The notes: a model not told the origin generated them from the sequence alone. Numbered from the stretch's first letter, positions 9,245-18,347 are shown. The stretch: DNA of 64,000 nucleotides from Salinibacterium sp. dk2585 (GCF_008001035.1 NZ_CP042856.1:2480001-2544000), one strand, 5' to 3'. Program-made: numbers and translations.

Positions 9245-10075
9245 TCAGCGCAGGTAGGCATCCACCATCAGCGGCCCACGGATGTCGCGGAGCCGCTCGA
9301 TCAGGCGGTCGATGCCCTTGCCCGTCACCGACGACATCTGCAGGTCGAAGGGACCGATCGGCTGCAGCTTGCCGGTGCGGATGCGCACCACTTCCCAGCC
9401 CGCCGAGCGGAGGGCCCGGTCCTTGCGGCGGTCGGCCTGCTCCTTCTTGCCGACATGCTCCAGGCCGTGCCGACCGGTGCTGTCGTACTCGATCGCGATG
9501 CGGAGTTCCGGCAGCAGGATGTCGGGCCACACCTCCGTGTGCTGGAAGAAGGGACGGGCGACCTTGACCGCGTTGAATTCATCCGTCAGGTCGAGACGTT
9601 CGAAGAGATCGGCGCGTAGCTGCGCCTCGACCGAGGAGGCCGGTTTGGGCGCGCACTGGCTGAGGAAAGCCTCCCCCGTTGGCAGCTGCGGCGTCTTCAG
9701 GCAGATCGACGGCGCGGGCTTTCGCGGCTTCGCGCGGCTCGCGACCGGCACACCGGCCTGCACGGGGCGAGGTTTCGCCATCGCGAGGCATTCGGGGCAC
9801 CACACCGAGCGGCGCCGCTCACGGCCTGGACGTTCGCGTTGCTCGGTCGGGGTCGCGACAAAGTAGTGACCGATCTCGCACTGCCACGTGAGATAGACAT
9901 CGGCGGCGGGCGGAACCTGCGTCAGCGTGATGCCGGCGTTGAACTCGGGGTGGTACTGCCGCACGAGCACGGGATAGTGGGCCCAGGCCTCGCGGTAGGT
10001 TCCGACCGGGTAGGGCACCTCGCTTCCCCGTGAGAACTGGCGGCGCGCCCACCAGTCCTCGATCCTCTCCGGCAT
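9245..10075 (-). CDS. zinc-ribbon protein with a PD-(D/E)XK-like nuclease C-terminus
   Basis: The N-terminal half (about residues 20-100) carries a treble-clef/zinc-ribbon pattern: WQCEIGHYF followed by WCPECL, as in DUF4379-type domains. The C-terminal half (about 150-276) has DILLPELRIAIEYDS followed by DRKDRALRSAGWEVVRIR-type spacing, the Asp ... Glu-X-Asp core and Arg-rich strand of Vsr/DUF559-like endonucleases. A nucleic-acid cleavage role is inferred and the target is unknown. The ATG at 10075 has a TACCGT hexamer seven bases upstream (leaderless); an in-frame ATG at 10105 is an alternative. It lies directly behind the signal-peptidase gene. Confidence 0.72.
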   Translation of the reverse strand: MPERIEDWWARRQFSRGSEVPYPVGTYREAWAHYPVLVRQYHPEFNAGITLTQVPPAADVYLTWQCEIGHYFVATPTEQRERPGRERRRSVWCPECLAMAKPRPVQAGVPVASRAKPRKPAPSICLKTPQLPTGEAFLSQCAPKPASSVEAQLRADLFERLDLTDEFNAVKVARPFFQHTEVWPDILLPELRIAIEYDSTGRHGLEHVGKKEQADRRKDRALRSAGWEVVRIRTGKLQPIGPFDLQMSSVTGKGIDRLIERLRDIRGPLMVDAYLR

Positions 10076-10111
10076 GGCGGCAACGGTAGTCGCTACCACC
10101 GACATCGCCAG

Positions 10112-10642
10112 TCAGCGGCGCTGCATCGCTCGCGGGGATGGAGTTGCAGCCGGCGTGCGGCGGGCACCCTCAGCCACCGGAGAGCTGGAGGTCGTCGCAG
10201 GTTGCCGCCGCGGAGCAAACAGGGCGGCGACGATGACCGCGCCGAGCACGAGCCGGGCGGGCACCGACGTGGCCGCGGTGAGCCACTGCGCCGCGGCGCC
10301 GCCGACATGCGCGAGCGGGATGCCGTAGACGTCGTCCTCCATGATCCACCCCGGGTCGGGCGCGGCGTTGGCGTCACCCTTGAGACGCGCCTCCCCTTGA
10401 CCGGCCTCGACAACCCGGTGCGCGTACACGGTGGGGGGCTCCCCCACGAACACGATGTTGCCGACCTCGAGGTCATCACCCGTGGGTGCCCCGATGACGA
10501 CGACGTCGCCATACCGGTAGGTGGGTTCCATCGAGCCGCCATCGATCATCATGAGCGAAACACCGGCGCCTAGGTGGAGCAATGCGGGCGCCGCGAGCAG
10601 CGTGGCCGCAACACCGGCGACGGTCCAGCGCAGCATGCGCAT
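10112..10642 (-). CDS. SipW-type signal peptidase I
   Basis: A 176-residue membrane protease of the archaeal/ER-like (SipW) type. After an N-terminal membrane helix it has the serine nucleophile in GGSMEPTY (Ser37) and a histidine in YAHRV (His75) in place of the usual lysine, followed by LKGDANAAPD as in SipW. A second hydrophobic segment lies near residues 118-140, with a basic, Pro/Ser-rich tail. The ATG shares a base with the TGA of the RCC1 gene (TGATG), so translation is coupled. SipW enzymes process a special signal-peptide class; three upstream genes in this operon encode such proteins, so it is very likely their dedicated peptidase. Confidence 0.88.
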   Translation of the reverse strand: MRMLRWTVAGVAATLLAAPALLHLGAGVSLMMIDGGSMEPTYRYGDVVVIGAPTGDDLEVGNIVFVGEPPTVYAHRVVEAGQGEARLKGDANAAPDPGWIMEDDVYGIPLAHVGGAAAQWLTAATSVPARLVLGAVIVAALFAPRRQPATTSSSPVAEGARRTPAATPSPRAMQRR

Positions 10643-12234
10643 CACTGTAGCGGCGCGGTGACACCCGTCGCCGCGGGCGCCACCCACCCGCGCTTCGTGT
10701 AACCGACTGAGTAGGTCACCGATACACCTGCGCCAGGCGCGCAGCGGGTGCCGCCGGATGCGACGACCCACGCCGTCTGGCAATTCGCTCCCTTGAAGAG
10801 GTCGGCAACGACGCTCGTGGCAGGTGTGGACTGCTGCCACGTCGCGAGGCCGTCACCGATCTGTCCGGCGTTACCCTGTCCCCAGCATCGGGCGGTGCCA
10901 GACACCTGCACGGCGCACGTGTGATACCAGCCCGACTCCATCGTCGCGACCGAGGCGAGCACTGCGCTGCCCGGGGAGTTCGTCTGGGTCGTGGTGCCCT
11001 TCCCGGTCTGGCCGTAATCGGCGCTGCCCCAGCAGTAGGCCGAGGCGGATGCGATGGCGCAGGTGTGGTAGTTGCCCGCCGTGATCCGCGTGACGTTCGT
11101 GAGGCTCGGCACTCGGGTCGGCACTCGTTTGTTGGTGGTGTCACCGTTGCCGAGCTGGCCGTTGTAGGCCTCTCCCCAGCAGTACGCGTTGCCACCGGCG
11201 ACGGCACAGGTGTGCTGCGTGCCGACATCCATCTGGGTGACGCCGCTGATGCTCGGCACTTGCACAGCGGCGAGCGACTCGTTCCCCGGCACCTCCACCC
11301 CGAGCTTGCCCGAGGTACCGTGCCTGCCCCAGCAGTAGAGGGCACCCGTCGACGCGAGCGCACAGCCATGCTCGGTAGCGACTGACACGGCGGTGATCGT
11401 GAGATTCCCCAGCCCTGCGACGGCGGCGGGGGTCGCTTGCGTCCACGGGTAGACGGGGGCGACACCGAGTCCAAGCTTTGGCCCCTGAGTGTTACCCCAG
11501 CAGTACGCCTTACCGCTCGCGACGGCGCATGTCGCGCTGTACCCCGCGCTGACCGACGTCACGGTGCCAGCGAGGCCGGTCACCTTGACGGCACTGTTGG
11601 CGGCGTTCCCCGTCTCGCCATTGCCGAGCTGGCCATACTGGTTGTCGCCCCAGCAGAAGAGTTCCCCGCCGGCCACGGCACAGGCGTGGTTCTGCCCTGC
11701 GGCGATGTCGGTCACGGGCGACGCCGAGATGCCGGCCACCCGCACGGGCCGATCGATGCCCATGGGGTAGAGCTCCCCGTTACCCGGACGGAGGCTTCCC
11801 CAGCAATACGCGGCGCCAGCAGCGATTGCGCAACTCAGGCTCGACCCTGCCCCGACCTTGGTGACGGGCTGCTGCGTCAGCGTCGCCTCCACCGTCAGAT
11901 CGTCAGTGAACCCTTGGTGCCCGGCCGCCCCCGCTGGGCCGATCGTCGGGGTGATCGTCGTCGTGACTCCGGCGACCGTGCGCGTCGCGGTGTAGTTGGG
12001 CGCGACATCCGGTCGGAGCGTCGGGGTCGCCCAGCTGACGGTCGCCGTGCCTGAAGCGTTCCGGTACGCCGTCACGCTCGTCGGCGCACCGAGGGACGCC
12101 GTGGCGATCGACTGCGGTGTCGTGACCGCTGCGGTGTCGGTGAATGATGCACCCGCGAGACTGACGCCGGACGGCAGCAGCACAGCGGCAGCGAGCACGG
12201 CAACGATCGCGAGCCCTGGGCCCTTGCGCCTCAT
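10642..12234 (-). CDS. secreted RCC1-repeat protein with SipW-type signal peptide
   Basis: A 530-residue exported protein. The N-terminus has RRK, a hydrophobic stretch and SLAGASFTDTA, the SipW-dependent signal-peptide pattern. After a fibronectin-like segment (about 45-120) come seven RCC1 repeats, each marked by C-(A/S)-hydrophobic ... YCWG ... GQLGNG (about residues 125-500). These should fold into a beta-propeller with a conserved Cys pair per blade. In bacteria RCC1 proteins are usually secreted or cell-surface proteins with binding roles. The ATG overlaps the stop of the upstream gene (ATGA). No sorting signal or C-terminal membrane anchor is visible. Ligand unknown. Confidence 0.85.
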   Translation of the reverse strand: MRRKGPGLAIVAVLAAAVLLPSGVSLAGASFTDTAAVTTPQSIATASLGAPTSVTAYRNASGTATVSWATPTLRPDVAPNYTATRTVAGVTTTITPTIGPAGAAGHQGFTDDLTVEATLTQQPVTKVGAGSSLSCAIAAGAAYCWGSLRPGNGELYPMGIDRPVRVAGISASPVTDIAAGQNHACAVAGGELFCWGDNQYGQLGNGETGNAANSAVKVTGLAGTVTSVSAGYSATCAVASGKAYCWGNTQGPKLGLGVAPVYPWTQATPAAVAGLGNLTITAVSVATEHGCALASTGALYCWGRHGTSGKLGVEVPGNESLAAVQVPSISGVTQMDVGTQHTCAVAGGNAYCWGEAYNGQLGNGDTTNKRVPTRVPSLTNVTRITAGNYHTCAIASASAYCWGSADYGQTGKGTTTQTNSPGSAVLASVATMESGWYHTCAVQVSGTARCWGQGNAGQIGDGLATWQQSTPATSVVADLFKGANCQTAWVVASGGTRCAPGAGVSVTYSVGYTKRGWVAPAATGVTAPLQ

Positions 12235-12821
12235 CGCTGCACCGCCGTCACTACGAGCGACACGGGCGTTCCGCTTGCCTGCACCCCGTTGCCCACGGTC
12301 TCGGGGAGGGTGAGGAACAACTCCGCCGTCACCGTCTCCCCCGCACCCAGCACGACCTCGTCAGCCTGCCCGCCGAGCTCCACCTCGGCGGTGAATGCCT
12401 GGGCGAGCGTGGATGCGGCATCCAGGCGTGCTTCGGCACTCACCTCGATGCTCCGGCTGAAGGTGTTGGTCACGACCGCGCTGATAGCGGCGACACGGTC
12501 ACCGGGGAGGATGTTCGCGGTGCTTGCGTCGAGCACGATGTCGCCCACTTCGATGACGGTGCATCCGTCGGTATAGCTCACCCCACCCGTGGCCGCTTGC
12601 ACTGGCCCTTCGTTGCCCGGGAGCGCCACCAAGACGACCGTGAGCGCGAGGGCTGCCACAGTAATGCGGCCGGTCCGGCGCCGAAGCAGCAGGACTACAC
12701 CACCAGTCAGCAGCAACGCGACCGCGAGGAACACGAGCGGCGCTACGCCGCCCCCGGTTGCGGGAAGCGCAGCGACCGTGGCCTGGCACACCGGTGGTGC
12801 CGCAGGGAGAGGAATGGGCAT
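12231..12821 (-). CDS. camelysin/TasA-like exported protein with N-terminal LPATG segment
   Basis: A 196-residue product with an odd order of parts. Residues 18-50 read as a textbook sortase signal (LPATG, hydrophobic helix, RRR), normally found at a C-terminus. Next come a second hydrophobic segment (about 53-75, signal-peptide-like) and a beta-rich domain with SYTDG and NILPGD. The upstream TasA-like protein has a matching NFLPGD segment, so this looks like a paralogue. The ATG at 12821 follows the upstream stop by seven bases. The same frame stays open back to 12932 under the end of the upstream gene, so the sorting signal may have belonged to that gene before a frame change. Confidence 0.7.
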   Translation of the reverse strand: MPIPLPAAPPVCQATVAALPATGGGVAPLVFLAVALLLTGGVVLLLRRRTGRITVAALALTVVLVALPGNEGPVQAATGGVSYTDGCTVIEVGDIVLDASTANILPGDRVAAISAVVTNTFSRSIEVSAEARLDAASTLAQAFTAEVELGGQADEVVLGAGETVTAELFLTLPETVGNGVQASGTPVSLVVTAVQR

Positions 12822-12828
12822 CTGAGCC

Positions 12829-13446
12829 TCAGCGCGTCGCCCAGCCAGCAGTCGGCACTGGCGTGTTGCGAACCTGGATGGCATCGAACTGGGCGGTGAA
12901 GGCCGCATTCTTGCCCTGGAGTACATCGTCAACCGTGCCGGGCAACGTCACCGTAATGGTGACGTCGACGGCGTCGCCTGCAGCGAGCGCGACAGCCGAC
13001 TGCAGGTAGCCGTCCTGCCATGCGGCGAGCGTCTGGGTCGCGGAAGGACCACCCGCGACGGCGACCGTGACCTGGAGCGCGTCCGCGAGGACGTCGTCGC
13101 CGCCCGCCTCGCGCGGCAGCGAGACGCCGTAGTACACCGACTCTGAGCCCGTGTTCGAGAGCGTAAGGGTGGTCGCGGTGCTGTCACCCGGCAGGAAGTT
13201 CGTCGCGGTGATCCGCTGCGATGTCGCCTTCGTCGCTGCGCCGATCTCGACGGTCGCGGTGGCCACGCTCTGGTTGGTGACGGTGGCCTGGGATGTGAAG
13301 TAGGCGCCCGCCATCCCAAAGCCACCGCCGAGGGCGAGGGCACCGGCTGAGATCACGACAACAGTTCGGATGCCTCCGCGCCGTACCGTCCTGTTTGTGT
13401 GCGCTGTCGCTTCGGGTGCGCCATCGCGTACAGGGGTAGCGTCCAT
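12829..13446 (-). CDS. TasA/camelysin-like secreted protein with SipW-type signal peptide
   Basis: First gene of the four-gene operon, 205 residues from the ATG at 13446. A charged N-terminus (about 30 residues) precedes a hydrophobic helix ending in [17 protein letters not shown], the alternate signal peptide cut by SipW. The rest is beta-rich with [16 protein letters not shown], as in TasA/camelysin proteins, which form extracellular fibres or act as surface proteins. In Bacillus, TasA and SipW share an operon and build biofilm fibres; a similar role here is inference. The 129 bases between this start and the divergent LuxR-type gene must hold the promoters for both. Confidence 0.8.
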   Translation of the reverse strand: MDATPVRDGAPEATAHTNRTVRRGGIRTVVVISAGALALGGGFGMAGAYFTSQATVTNQSVATATVEIGAATKATSQRITATNFLPGDSTATTLTLSNTGSESVYYGVSLPREAGGDDVLADALQVTVAVAGGPSATQTLAAWQDGYLQSAVALAAGDAVDVTITVTLPGTVDDVLQGKNAAFTAQFDAIQVRNTPVPTAGWATR

Positions 13447-13575
13447 CGTGTCGAGTCCTGTTCTGTGAGTCGGATGCATCGCCCTCCCGCGACGCAGCGT
13501 TCAGTTTGGCTTCGACGGATCTGCGAGAATCGCGTATATCGCACCTGGTTTTGTGCGCGGGGTGGAGGCAGCGAG

Positions 13576-15942
13576 ATGGCAACGTGGCGTAGGGTCAGGG
13601 TCCCGCTCCGCCCAGCCAGCGTGAATCGCTACACCGAACTTGCGCGTCGCGAGCGTCGCTCGATGTTCTTCGTCGGCGCCCCTGGGGCGGGCGCTTCACA
13701 ACTCGCGGGGAACATCGCGACGCAATTGCGTCTCTCCAACATCCCGGTCGCCCGATTCGACGATGCTGATCGCGCGCGGCGGATACCGCCGGTTCCATCG
13801 GACGCCGTTGTTCTCGCATCGGGCCGCGCCGGTGCGCCGCTCGACCCTGACGTGCAGCGCTTCCTCCAACAGCACACCGAGACAGTGCCGGTTTCGGCCC
13901 TCACCCGCGCCGAGCTTGAGCGCGTCGTTTCGCTGGCCTTGTCGAGCCCGCCGTCGTCGCGGCTGCTCGAAGCCCTCTGGCGCGCGTCCCACGGCAACCT
14001 GGCTGCTGCGCATACGGCCTACGAGGAGTTCGATCGCCAAGGCTGGATCACCAGCTCGCACGGGCACATGCACTTGAGCGTTCCCGTGCGAGATGCAGTC
14101 GACGCCATCGCCGTCGACACCTCCAGATGGGTGCCTTCCGACAGCGAGCACGTGCTGGTGACGCTCGCCCTGGAACCGCGGGCGCGGCTCGATGACCTCG
14201 AACGCGCGCACGAACCCGCCGCCGTACAGGGCGCCTTGGCGCGGGGGGTGCTGGCGCGGCACGGCGACGCGCTGTCATTGCATCCGCCCCTCCTCGCCGC
14301 CCCGCTACGTCGCCGTGCCGCGTCCACTGTGCGCGCTGACACCTTCGGGACGCTTGCCGATGCCCCCGGCGCGATCACCCGCCTTCCCGCGGTGGCGCTG
14401 TGGGCGTTGGGCCGGAAAGGGGATGTGGCCGCCGCCGCGAGTGCCGCAAAGGTCGCCTTCGCCGCACACGATTACACCACCGGCCTCGCACTCAGCGACA
14501 CCGCCCTCTCGCACCATTGCGATCAGGCAACCCGCATAGCGCTTCTGCTGTTGCGCGCGCAGTGCCTCCGAATGCTCGAACGGCTAAGCGAGGCCAACAC
14601 GAGCCTGAAGGAGGCGGCCGCGCTTGCCTACGCAACCCCAATAGTGAGCACCGAGTCCTTTGCACTCGCGCTTGACCTCGTTGCGACGCGGGCCGACCTG
14701 CTCCACTACCGCGACCGCTCCCCCGACGCGGCGCTACGCGTCATTGATGAAGCCAGCTCGCTCCTCGGCGAAGCGGCGGAACCCACCCTCGGGGCACTCT
14801 CGGTGCTCCATCTCGCGTATGCGGGACGCTTCCGCGACGCCCTCATGGAACACGCCCGCCTCGGGGATGCCGCGCCTGGAGCGCTCGCGCGCCGCATCGA
14901 AGCCATGCGCATCCTGGCCCTCGACGCGACCGGGAGCTCCGACGAAGCTGCCGTACTCCTCGGCCGACTCGACCGACAGGCGACAAGCACCGACGCCGGA
15001 GAGTGGGCCTCGGAGGAGCATTTGGGTGCGCGGTTCTCGGTGATGCTCCACGGACGCGGCGTGGCGGCGCTCGCCGCCGAGACGAATCGCTTCGCAGCTG
15101 CGGACACCGACGGCCGGATGCGCATCGATCACGGGATCCGTCGCCTGGCCGACGCTGAGATCGCGGTCAATACTGGCGATCTCGTGGCCGCTCTTGCCGC
15201 CGCGAGCGACGCGGTGAACACGATCGAACGTGATGGCCCCGAGGACTACCTGCCGCGAGCGCTGTCGCTTCGGGCGCTCGCGCTCGCGGGCACGGGCGAG
15301 TCGGTTGCGGCGCTCCGCGAACTGGTGCGGGCGAGGGCGCTCCCCGGCTTCGCCAATTCCCCTGTCGGCCCTGAGACCCGCGCGGCGATTGCCGGCACCT
15401 TCTCCCTGTCGGGCGACCACGAGTCGGCGATTTCGGAGTGCCGCGCACTCGTCGATGACGGGCTCCACGGTGTCGCCGTTCGCGCGGGAGTATTCGGAGT
15501 TCTTGAACGCCACGAGGAAACATGCCGTCTGCTGCTCGAACTCGAAGCGAGCGGCGACGTGGCAGCGCTCGTCCGGTCGCTCGCGAGCGTCACGCTCGCT
15601 CCGGGCGTTCGAGACGCCATGCGGGTCAGCAGGCAGGCGAGTGCGCTTGGCCAGTTCGCCATTGCGCACGCCGCCGCCCGTCTCGCGCAGGAACTGTGCG
15701 AACCCGGCTCTGCCCTGCACTCGACGGCCGGCAGGCTCGTCGCCGCAGCATCCGCCCACATCACCGGTAAGGCTGCCACCCCCGGCCGGGGCAGCCTCAC
15801 CCGACGAGAGTCGCAGGTTTCCCAGCTCATGAGCGAGGGGCTCAGTAACGCCGAGATCGCCGAGCGCCTCCATCTGTCGAAGCGCACCGTCGAGGGGCAC
15901 ATCAACCGCATCTACGCGAAAACCGCGGGTGCATCGGCTTAG
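13576..15942 (+). CDS. large LuxR-family transcriptional regulator with degenerate P-loop
   Basis: A 788-residue regulator with an N-terminal NTPase-like region, a long helical repeat region (about 200-720) and a C-terminal LuxR/GerE helix-turn-helix: [18 protein letters not shown] and SKRTVEGHI (about 735-785). The architecture is that of LAL/MalT-type regulators. The P-loop reads GAPGAGAS (residues 34-41): the invariant lysine is replaced by alanine, so ATP binding may be lost. The ATG at 13576 has GGAGG seven bases upstream, which decides it over an in-frame ATG far upstream at 13399. Its divergent position makes the SipW/TasA operon the obvious target; this is inferred. Confidence 0.88.
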   Translation: MATWRRVRVPLRPASVNRYTELARRERRSMFFVGAPGAGASQLAGNIATQLRLSNIPVARFDDADRARRIPPVPSDAVVLASGRAGAPLDPDVQRFLQQHTETVPVSALTRAELERVVSLALSSPPSSRLLEALWRASHGNLAAAHTAYEEFDRQGWITSSHGHMHLSVPVRDAVDAIAVDTSRWVPSDSEHVLVTLALEPRARLDDLERAHEPAAVQGALARGVLARHGDALSLHPPLLAAPLRRRAASTVRADTFGTLADAPGAITRLPAVALWALGRKGDVAAAASAAKVAFAAHDYTTGLALSDTALSHHCDQATRIALLLLRAQCLRMLERLSEANTSLKEAAALAYATPIVSTESFALALDLVATRADLLHYRDRSPDAALRVIDEASSLLGEAAEPTLGALSVLHLAYAGRFRDALMEHARLGDAAPGALARRIEAMRILALDATGSSDEAAVLLGRLDRQATSTDAGEWASEEHLGARFSVMLHGRGVAALAAETNRFAAADTDGRMRIDHGIRRLADAEIAVNTGDLVAALAAASDAVNTIERDGPEDYLPRALSLRALALAGTGESVAALRELVRARALPGFANSPVGPETRAAIAGTFSLSGDHESAISECRALVDDGLHGVAVRAGVFGVLERHEETCRLLLELEASGDVAALVRSLASVTLAPGVRDAMRVSRQASALGQFAIAHAAARLAQELCEPGSALHSTAGRLVAAASAHITGKAATPGRGSLTRRESQVSQLMSEGLSNAEIAERLHLSKRTVEGHINRIYAKTAGASA

Positions 15943-15955
15943 GTCGCCTTGGCGG

Positions 15956-15976
15956 GGGCCCGGAGCGCTCGGGCCC
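15956..15976 (+). terminator. GC-rich hairpin after the LuxR-type gene
   Basis: GGGCCCG and CGGGCCC arms, separated by seven bases, follow the regulator stop codon by 14 bases. There is no T-run, so termination at this site would be weak or would need other factors. Confidence 0.4.
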
Positions 15977-16046
15977 AGCGCCAAGCCGGAGTAGTATATG
16001 GGCGAATCGCCGTTTCGAGCGATCGGGGGAACACAGGGGAACTCAC

Positions 16047-18140
16047 ATGCGCCGCAGCTTCGGAGCCGCCACCGTCACGCTCACTCTCGTACTGGCACTG
16101 GGCTGGCCCACGGCTGCTATCGCGGCGCCGTCTCCGGCAACCATCACGATCTCCGACACGGCGCTCAAGATCGGGGATACCGCGACGGTCACCATCAGCT
16201 TCTCCAGTGCAGTGCTCGGGTTGGCTGCGGACGACTTCACGGTCGACAACGCGGAGCTTACTGACGTCGACTCGCCGAATGGCGGCATCACATGGACGGC
16301 GACTCTCACGCCCGACGTGAACGTGACCTCGTTGACAAACGTGCTCACGCTCGACTACGCCGGAATCACCGACTCGGCTGGCGTCCCTGGCACCGGCACG
16401 GTCGACTCCCCCAACTACTGGGTCGACACGGTGCGGCCGTCCCTCGCCTCGCCCATTGGCATCTCAGACACGGCGCTCAAGATCGGGGATACCGCGACGG
16501 TCACGTTCCAGTTCGCCGAGCCGGTGCTGGGATTCACCTCTGCCGACGTCACGACCCCCAACGCAAGCCTCTCGAACCTCAGCTCCTCCGACGGCGGCGT
16601 CACCTGGACCGCAACACTGACCCCCGCAGGCGCCGTGACCTACGCCACGAGCGTGCTCACGCTCAACTACGTCGGAATCACGGACCTCGCGAGGAACGCT
16701 GGCATCGGAACCGCAGACTCCGGCAACTACGCGATAGACACGGTCCGACCCAGCCTGGCCACAGCGATCACCATCTCCGACACCACCCTCACCCCGGGCG
16801 CGACAGCGACCGTCACGTTCATATTCACAGAGAGTGTCACCGGCTTCGACGTGGGAGACGTCACCGCCCCCAACGCAAGCCTCTCGGACCTCAGCTCCTC
16901 CGACGGCGGCAGCACCTGGACCGCAACACTGACCCCCGCACGCAGCGTGAGCGACGCCACGAACGTGCTCATCCTCGACTACACCGGCCTCATGGACCTC
17001 GCGGGCAACGCCGGCACCGGCTCGGTGAGCTCCGGCAATTACATCGTGAACACCGGCACGCCAACCGCCACGATCTCGATTCTTCCCACGACCTATGGCA
17101 TCGGCGACAGCGCGATCGTCACTATTACGTTCAGCGAAGCGGTCGTTGGATTCACTGTCGAAGACCTCACCGCACCCAGCGGCACCCTCAGCGCACTCCG
17201 CACCGCGGATAACATCACCTGGACAGCCACGTTCACCCCGGCCCCCGACACGGAGCTTGCGAACGCGGCGATCACCCTCGAGTTGACTGGCGTCGCCAGC
17301 TCCGCGGGCAACGCCGGCGTCGGCACGGCGACATCAGGCGCATATGCCGTCGATACGATCCGGCCTGAGTTGACCTCGGTCAGCGTCTCCGACACGGAGC
17401 TCGGGATTGGGGATGTCGCGCTGGTCACGTTCACGTTCTCGGAGGCCGTCTCGGGCTTCGTCCTTGGCGACGTCACGGCCGAGCACGCAACGGTGGGCAA
17501 CCTCTCTGGCAGCGGCTCTTCCTACACCGCGCAGCTCACGCCGAATCCCGGAACCACCGATTCGGGAACCGTCACGGTTGCCCTCGCAGGAATCACGGAT
17601 GCCGCAGGCAACACGAGCACCGGAACCCCAATGTCCGCGCTCTATAGCGTCGACACCGTCCGGCCCACCGCTACGGTGACGGTCGCGGATTCTGAGATCG
17701 GCGTGGGCGAGACATCCGTTGTCACGATCACCTTCTCGGAGCAGGTCACAGGGTTCTCGGCCAGCGACTTCACGGCTCCCGGCGGCACAATCAGCGCCCT
17801 CGCGTCTGCCGACGGCGGACGCACGTGGACCGCCACGTTCACGCCGAGCGCCAACGTGGCCGCTCCCGCCAGCACGGTCACGGTAGACCTCGCCGGTGTC
17901 GCCGACGCGGTAGGCAACGCCGGCGTTGGCACGGCTGTATCGGCTGCCTTCGCGATCGACACCGTCGTCTCGACACCCACGCCAACTCCCACGCCTACTC
18001 CGGCTCCCACGCCCACGCCCGCGGCCGCCGAAGCGCTTCCCGTCACCGGAAGCACACCGGCCGGGGCACTGCTGGCCGGCAGCATGCTGGCCGCCGCAGG
18101 AATCGCCCTCCTCGCGCTGCGCCGCCGCGCCCGCGCATAG
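16047..18140 (+). CDS. LPXTG-anchored surface adhesin with six Ig-like repeats
   Basis: A 697-residue cell-wall protein. It has a signal peptide (residues 1-27, ending IAA) and six repeats of about 104 residues. Each repeat opens with ISDT-like and IGDTATVTF-like strands and carries a (G/N)ITWTATLTP-like segment, and each boundary is marked by (V/I)DTVRP. A Pro/Thr spacer and a C-terminal sorting signal follow: LPVTG, hydrophobic helix, RRRARA. The repeats resemble bacterial Ig-like domains of adhesins. A sortase, not in this window, should link it to the wall. It lies downstream of the LuxR-type gene on the same strand (104-base gap). Repeats 1-3 are almost identical at DNA level in places. 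Confidence 0.88.
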   Translation: MRRSFGAATVTLTLVLALGWPTAAIAAPSPATITISDTALKIGDTATVTISFSSAVLGLAADDFTVDNAELTDVDSPNGGITWTATLTPDVNVTSLTNVLTLDYAGITDSAGVPGTGTVDSPNYWVDTVRPSLASPIGISDTALKIGDTATVTFQFAEPVLGFTSADVTTPNASLSNLSSSDGGVTWTATLTPAGAVTYATSVLTLNYVGITDLARNAGIGTADSGNYAIDTVRPSLATAITISDTTLTPGATATVTFIFTESVTGFDVGDVTAPNASLSDLSSSDGGSTWTATLTPARSVSDATNVLILDYTGLMDLAGNAGTGSVSSGNYIVNTGTPTATISILPTTYGIGDSAIVTITFSEAVVGFTVEDLTAPSGTLSALRTADNITWTATFTPAPDTELANAAITLELTGVASSAGNAGVGTATSGAYAVDTIRPELTSVSVSDTELGIGDVALVTFTFSEAVSGFVLGDVTAEHATVGNLSGSGSSYTAQLTPNPGTTDSGTVTVALAGITDAAGNTSTGTPMSALYSVDTVRPTATVTVADSEIGVGETSVVTITFSEQVTGFSASDFTAPGGTISALASADGGRTWTATFTPSANVAAPASTVTVDLAGVADAVGNAGVGTAVSAAFAIDTVVSTPTPTPTPTPAPTPTPAAAEALPVTGSTPAGALLAGSMLAAAGIALLALRRRARA
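16155..16955 (+). repeat. 312-bp-period direct repeats inside the adhesin gene
   Basis: A 38-base stretch at 16155-16192 recurs without change at 16467-16504, and an approximately 75-base stretch starting at 16555 recurs at 16867 with very few changes. Both pairs are exactly 312 bases (104 codons) apart. This points to recent duplication or gene conversion of whole domains, and the repeats could expand or contract by recombination. Confidence 0.8.
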
Positions 18141-18191
18141 GGTTCGCTTCGCAGCCCTCCGGGATCCCCCAGCGCTGGAAGACCGCCCGCA

Positions 18192-18213
18192 GCGCGCCCT
18201 GGGCTGGGCGCGC
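18192..18213. terminator. hairpin between adhesin gene and tRNA-Arg
   Basis: A perfect 8-bp inverted repeat (GCGCGCCC / GGGCGCGC) with a six-base loop lies between the plus-strand adhesin and the minus-strand tRNA. It could stop transcription from either side, though no T-run follows. Confidence 0.45.
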
Positions 18214-18272
18214 CAGAACTCCTTCGCCACCTCGGTGCGCTTGACGAGCGCGTCGAAGCGTGGAATGCGGTG

Positions 18273-18347
18273 TGGTGCCCCTGGAGGGACTCGAACCCCC
18301 AACCTGCTCCTTAGGACGGAGTTGCTCTTCCATTGAGCTACAGAGGC
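18273..18347 (-). tRNA. tRNA-Arg (anticodon CCU)
   Basis: The minus strand folds as a tRNA. The acceptor arms are GCCTCTG and CAGGGGC, with a D arm starting AGCTCAATGG. The anticodon loop GTCCTAA gives CCU, which reads the arginine codon AGG. The T arm contains GGTTCGAGTCC. The 3' CCA is encoded (18275-18273). AGG is a rare codon in such high-GC genomes. Confidence 0.95.

Noticed and set aside
6354-9257. 967-codon plus-strand open frame opposite the dehydrogenase/esterase and kinase genes
   Set aside because: It is antisense to two proteins with intact catalytic motifs, and its product is low-complexity, rich in Arg, Gly and Asp with no domain. Long antisense frames are normal in high-GC DNA.
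13399-13575. longer start for the LuxR-type regulator
   Set aside because: The extra 59 residues lie under the start of the divergent TasA-like gene and look unlike protein. The ATG at 13576 has a GGAGG site.
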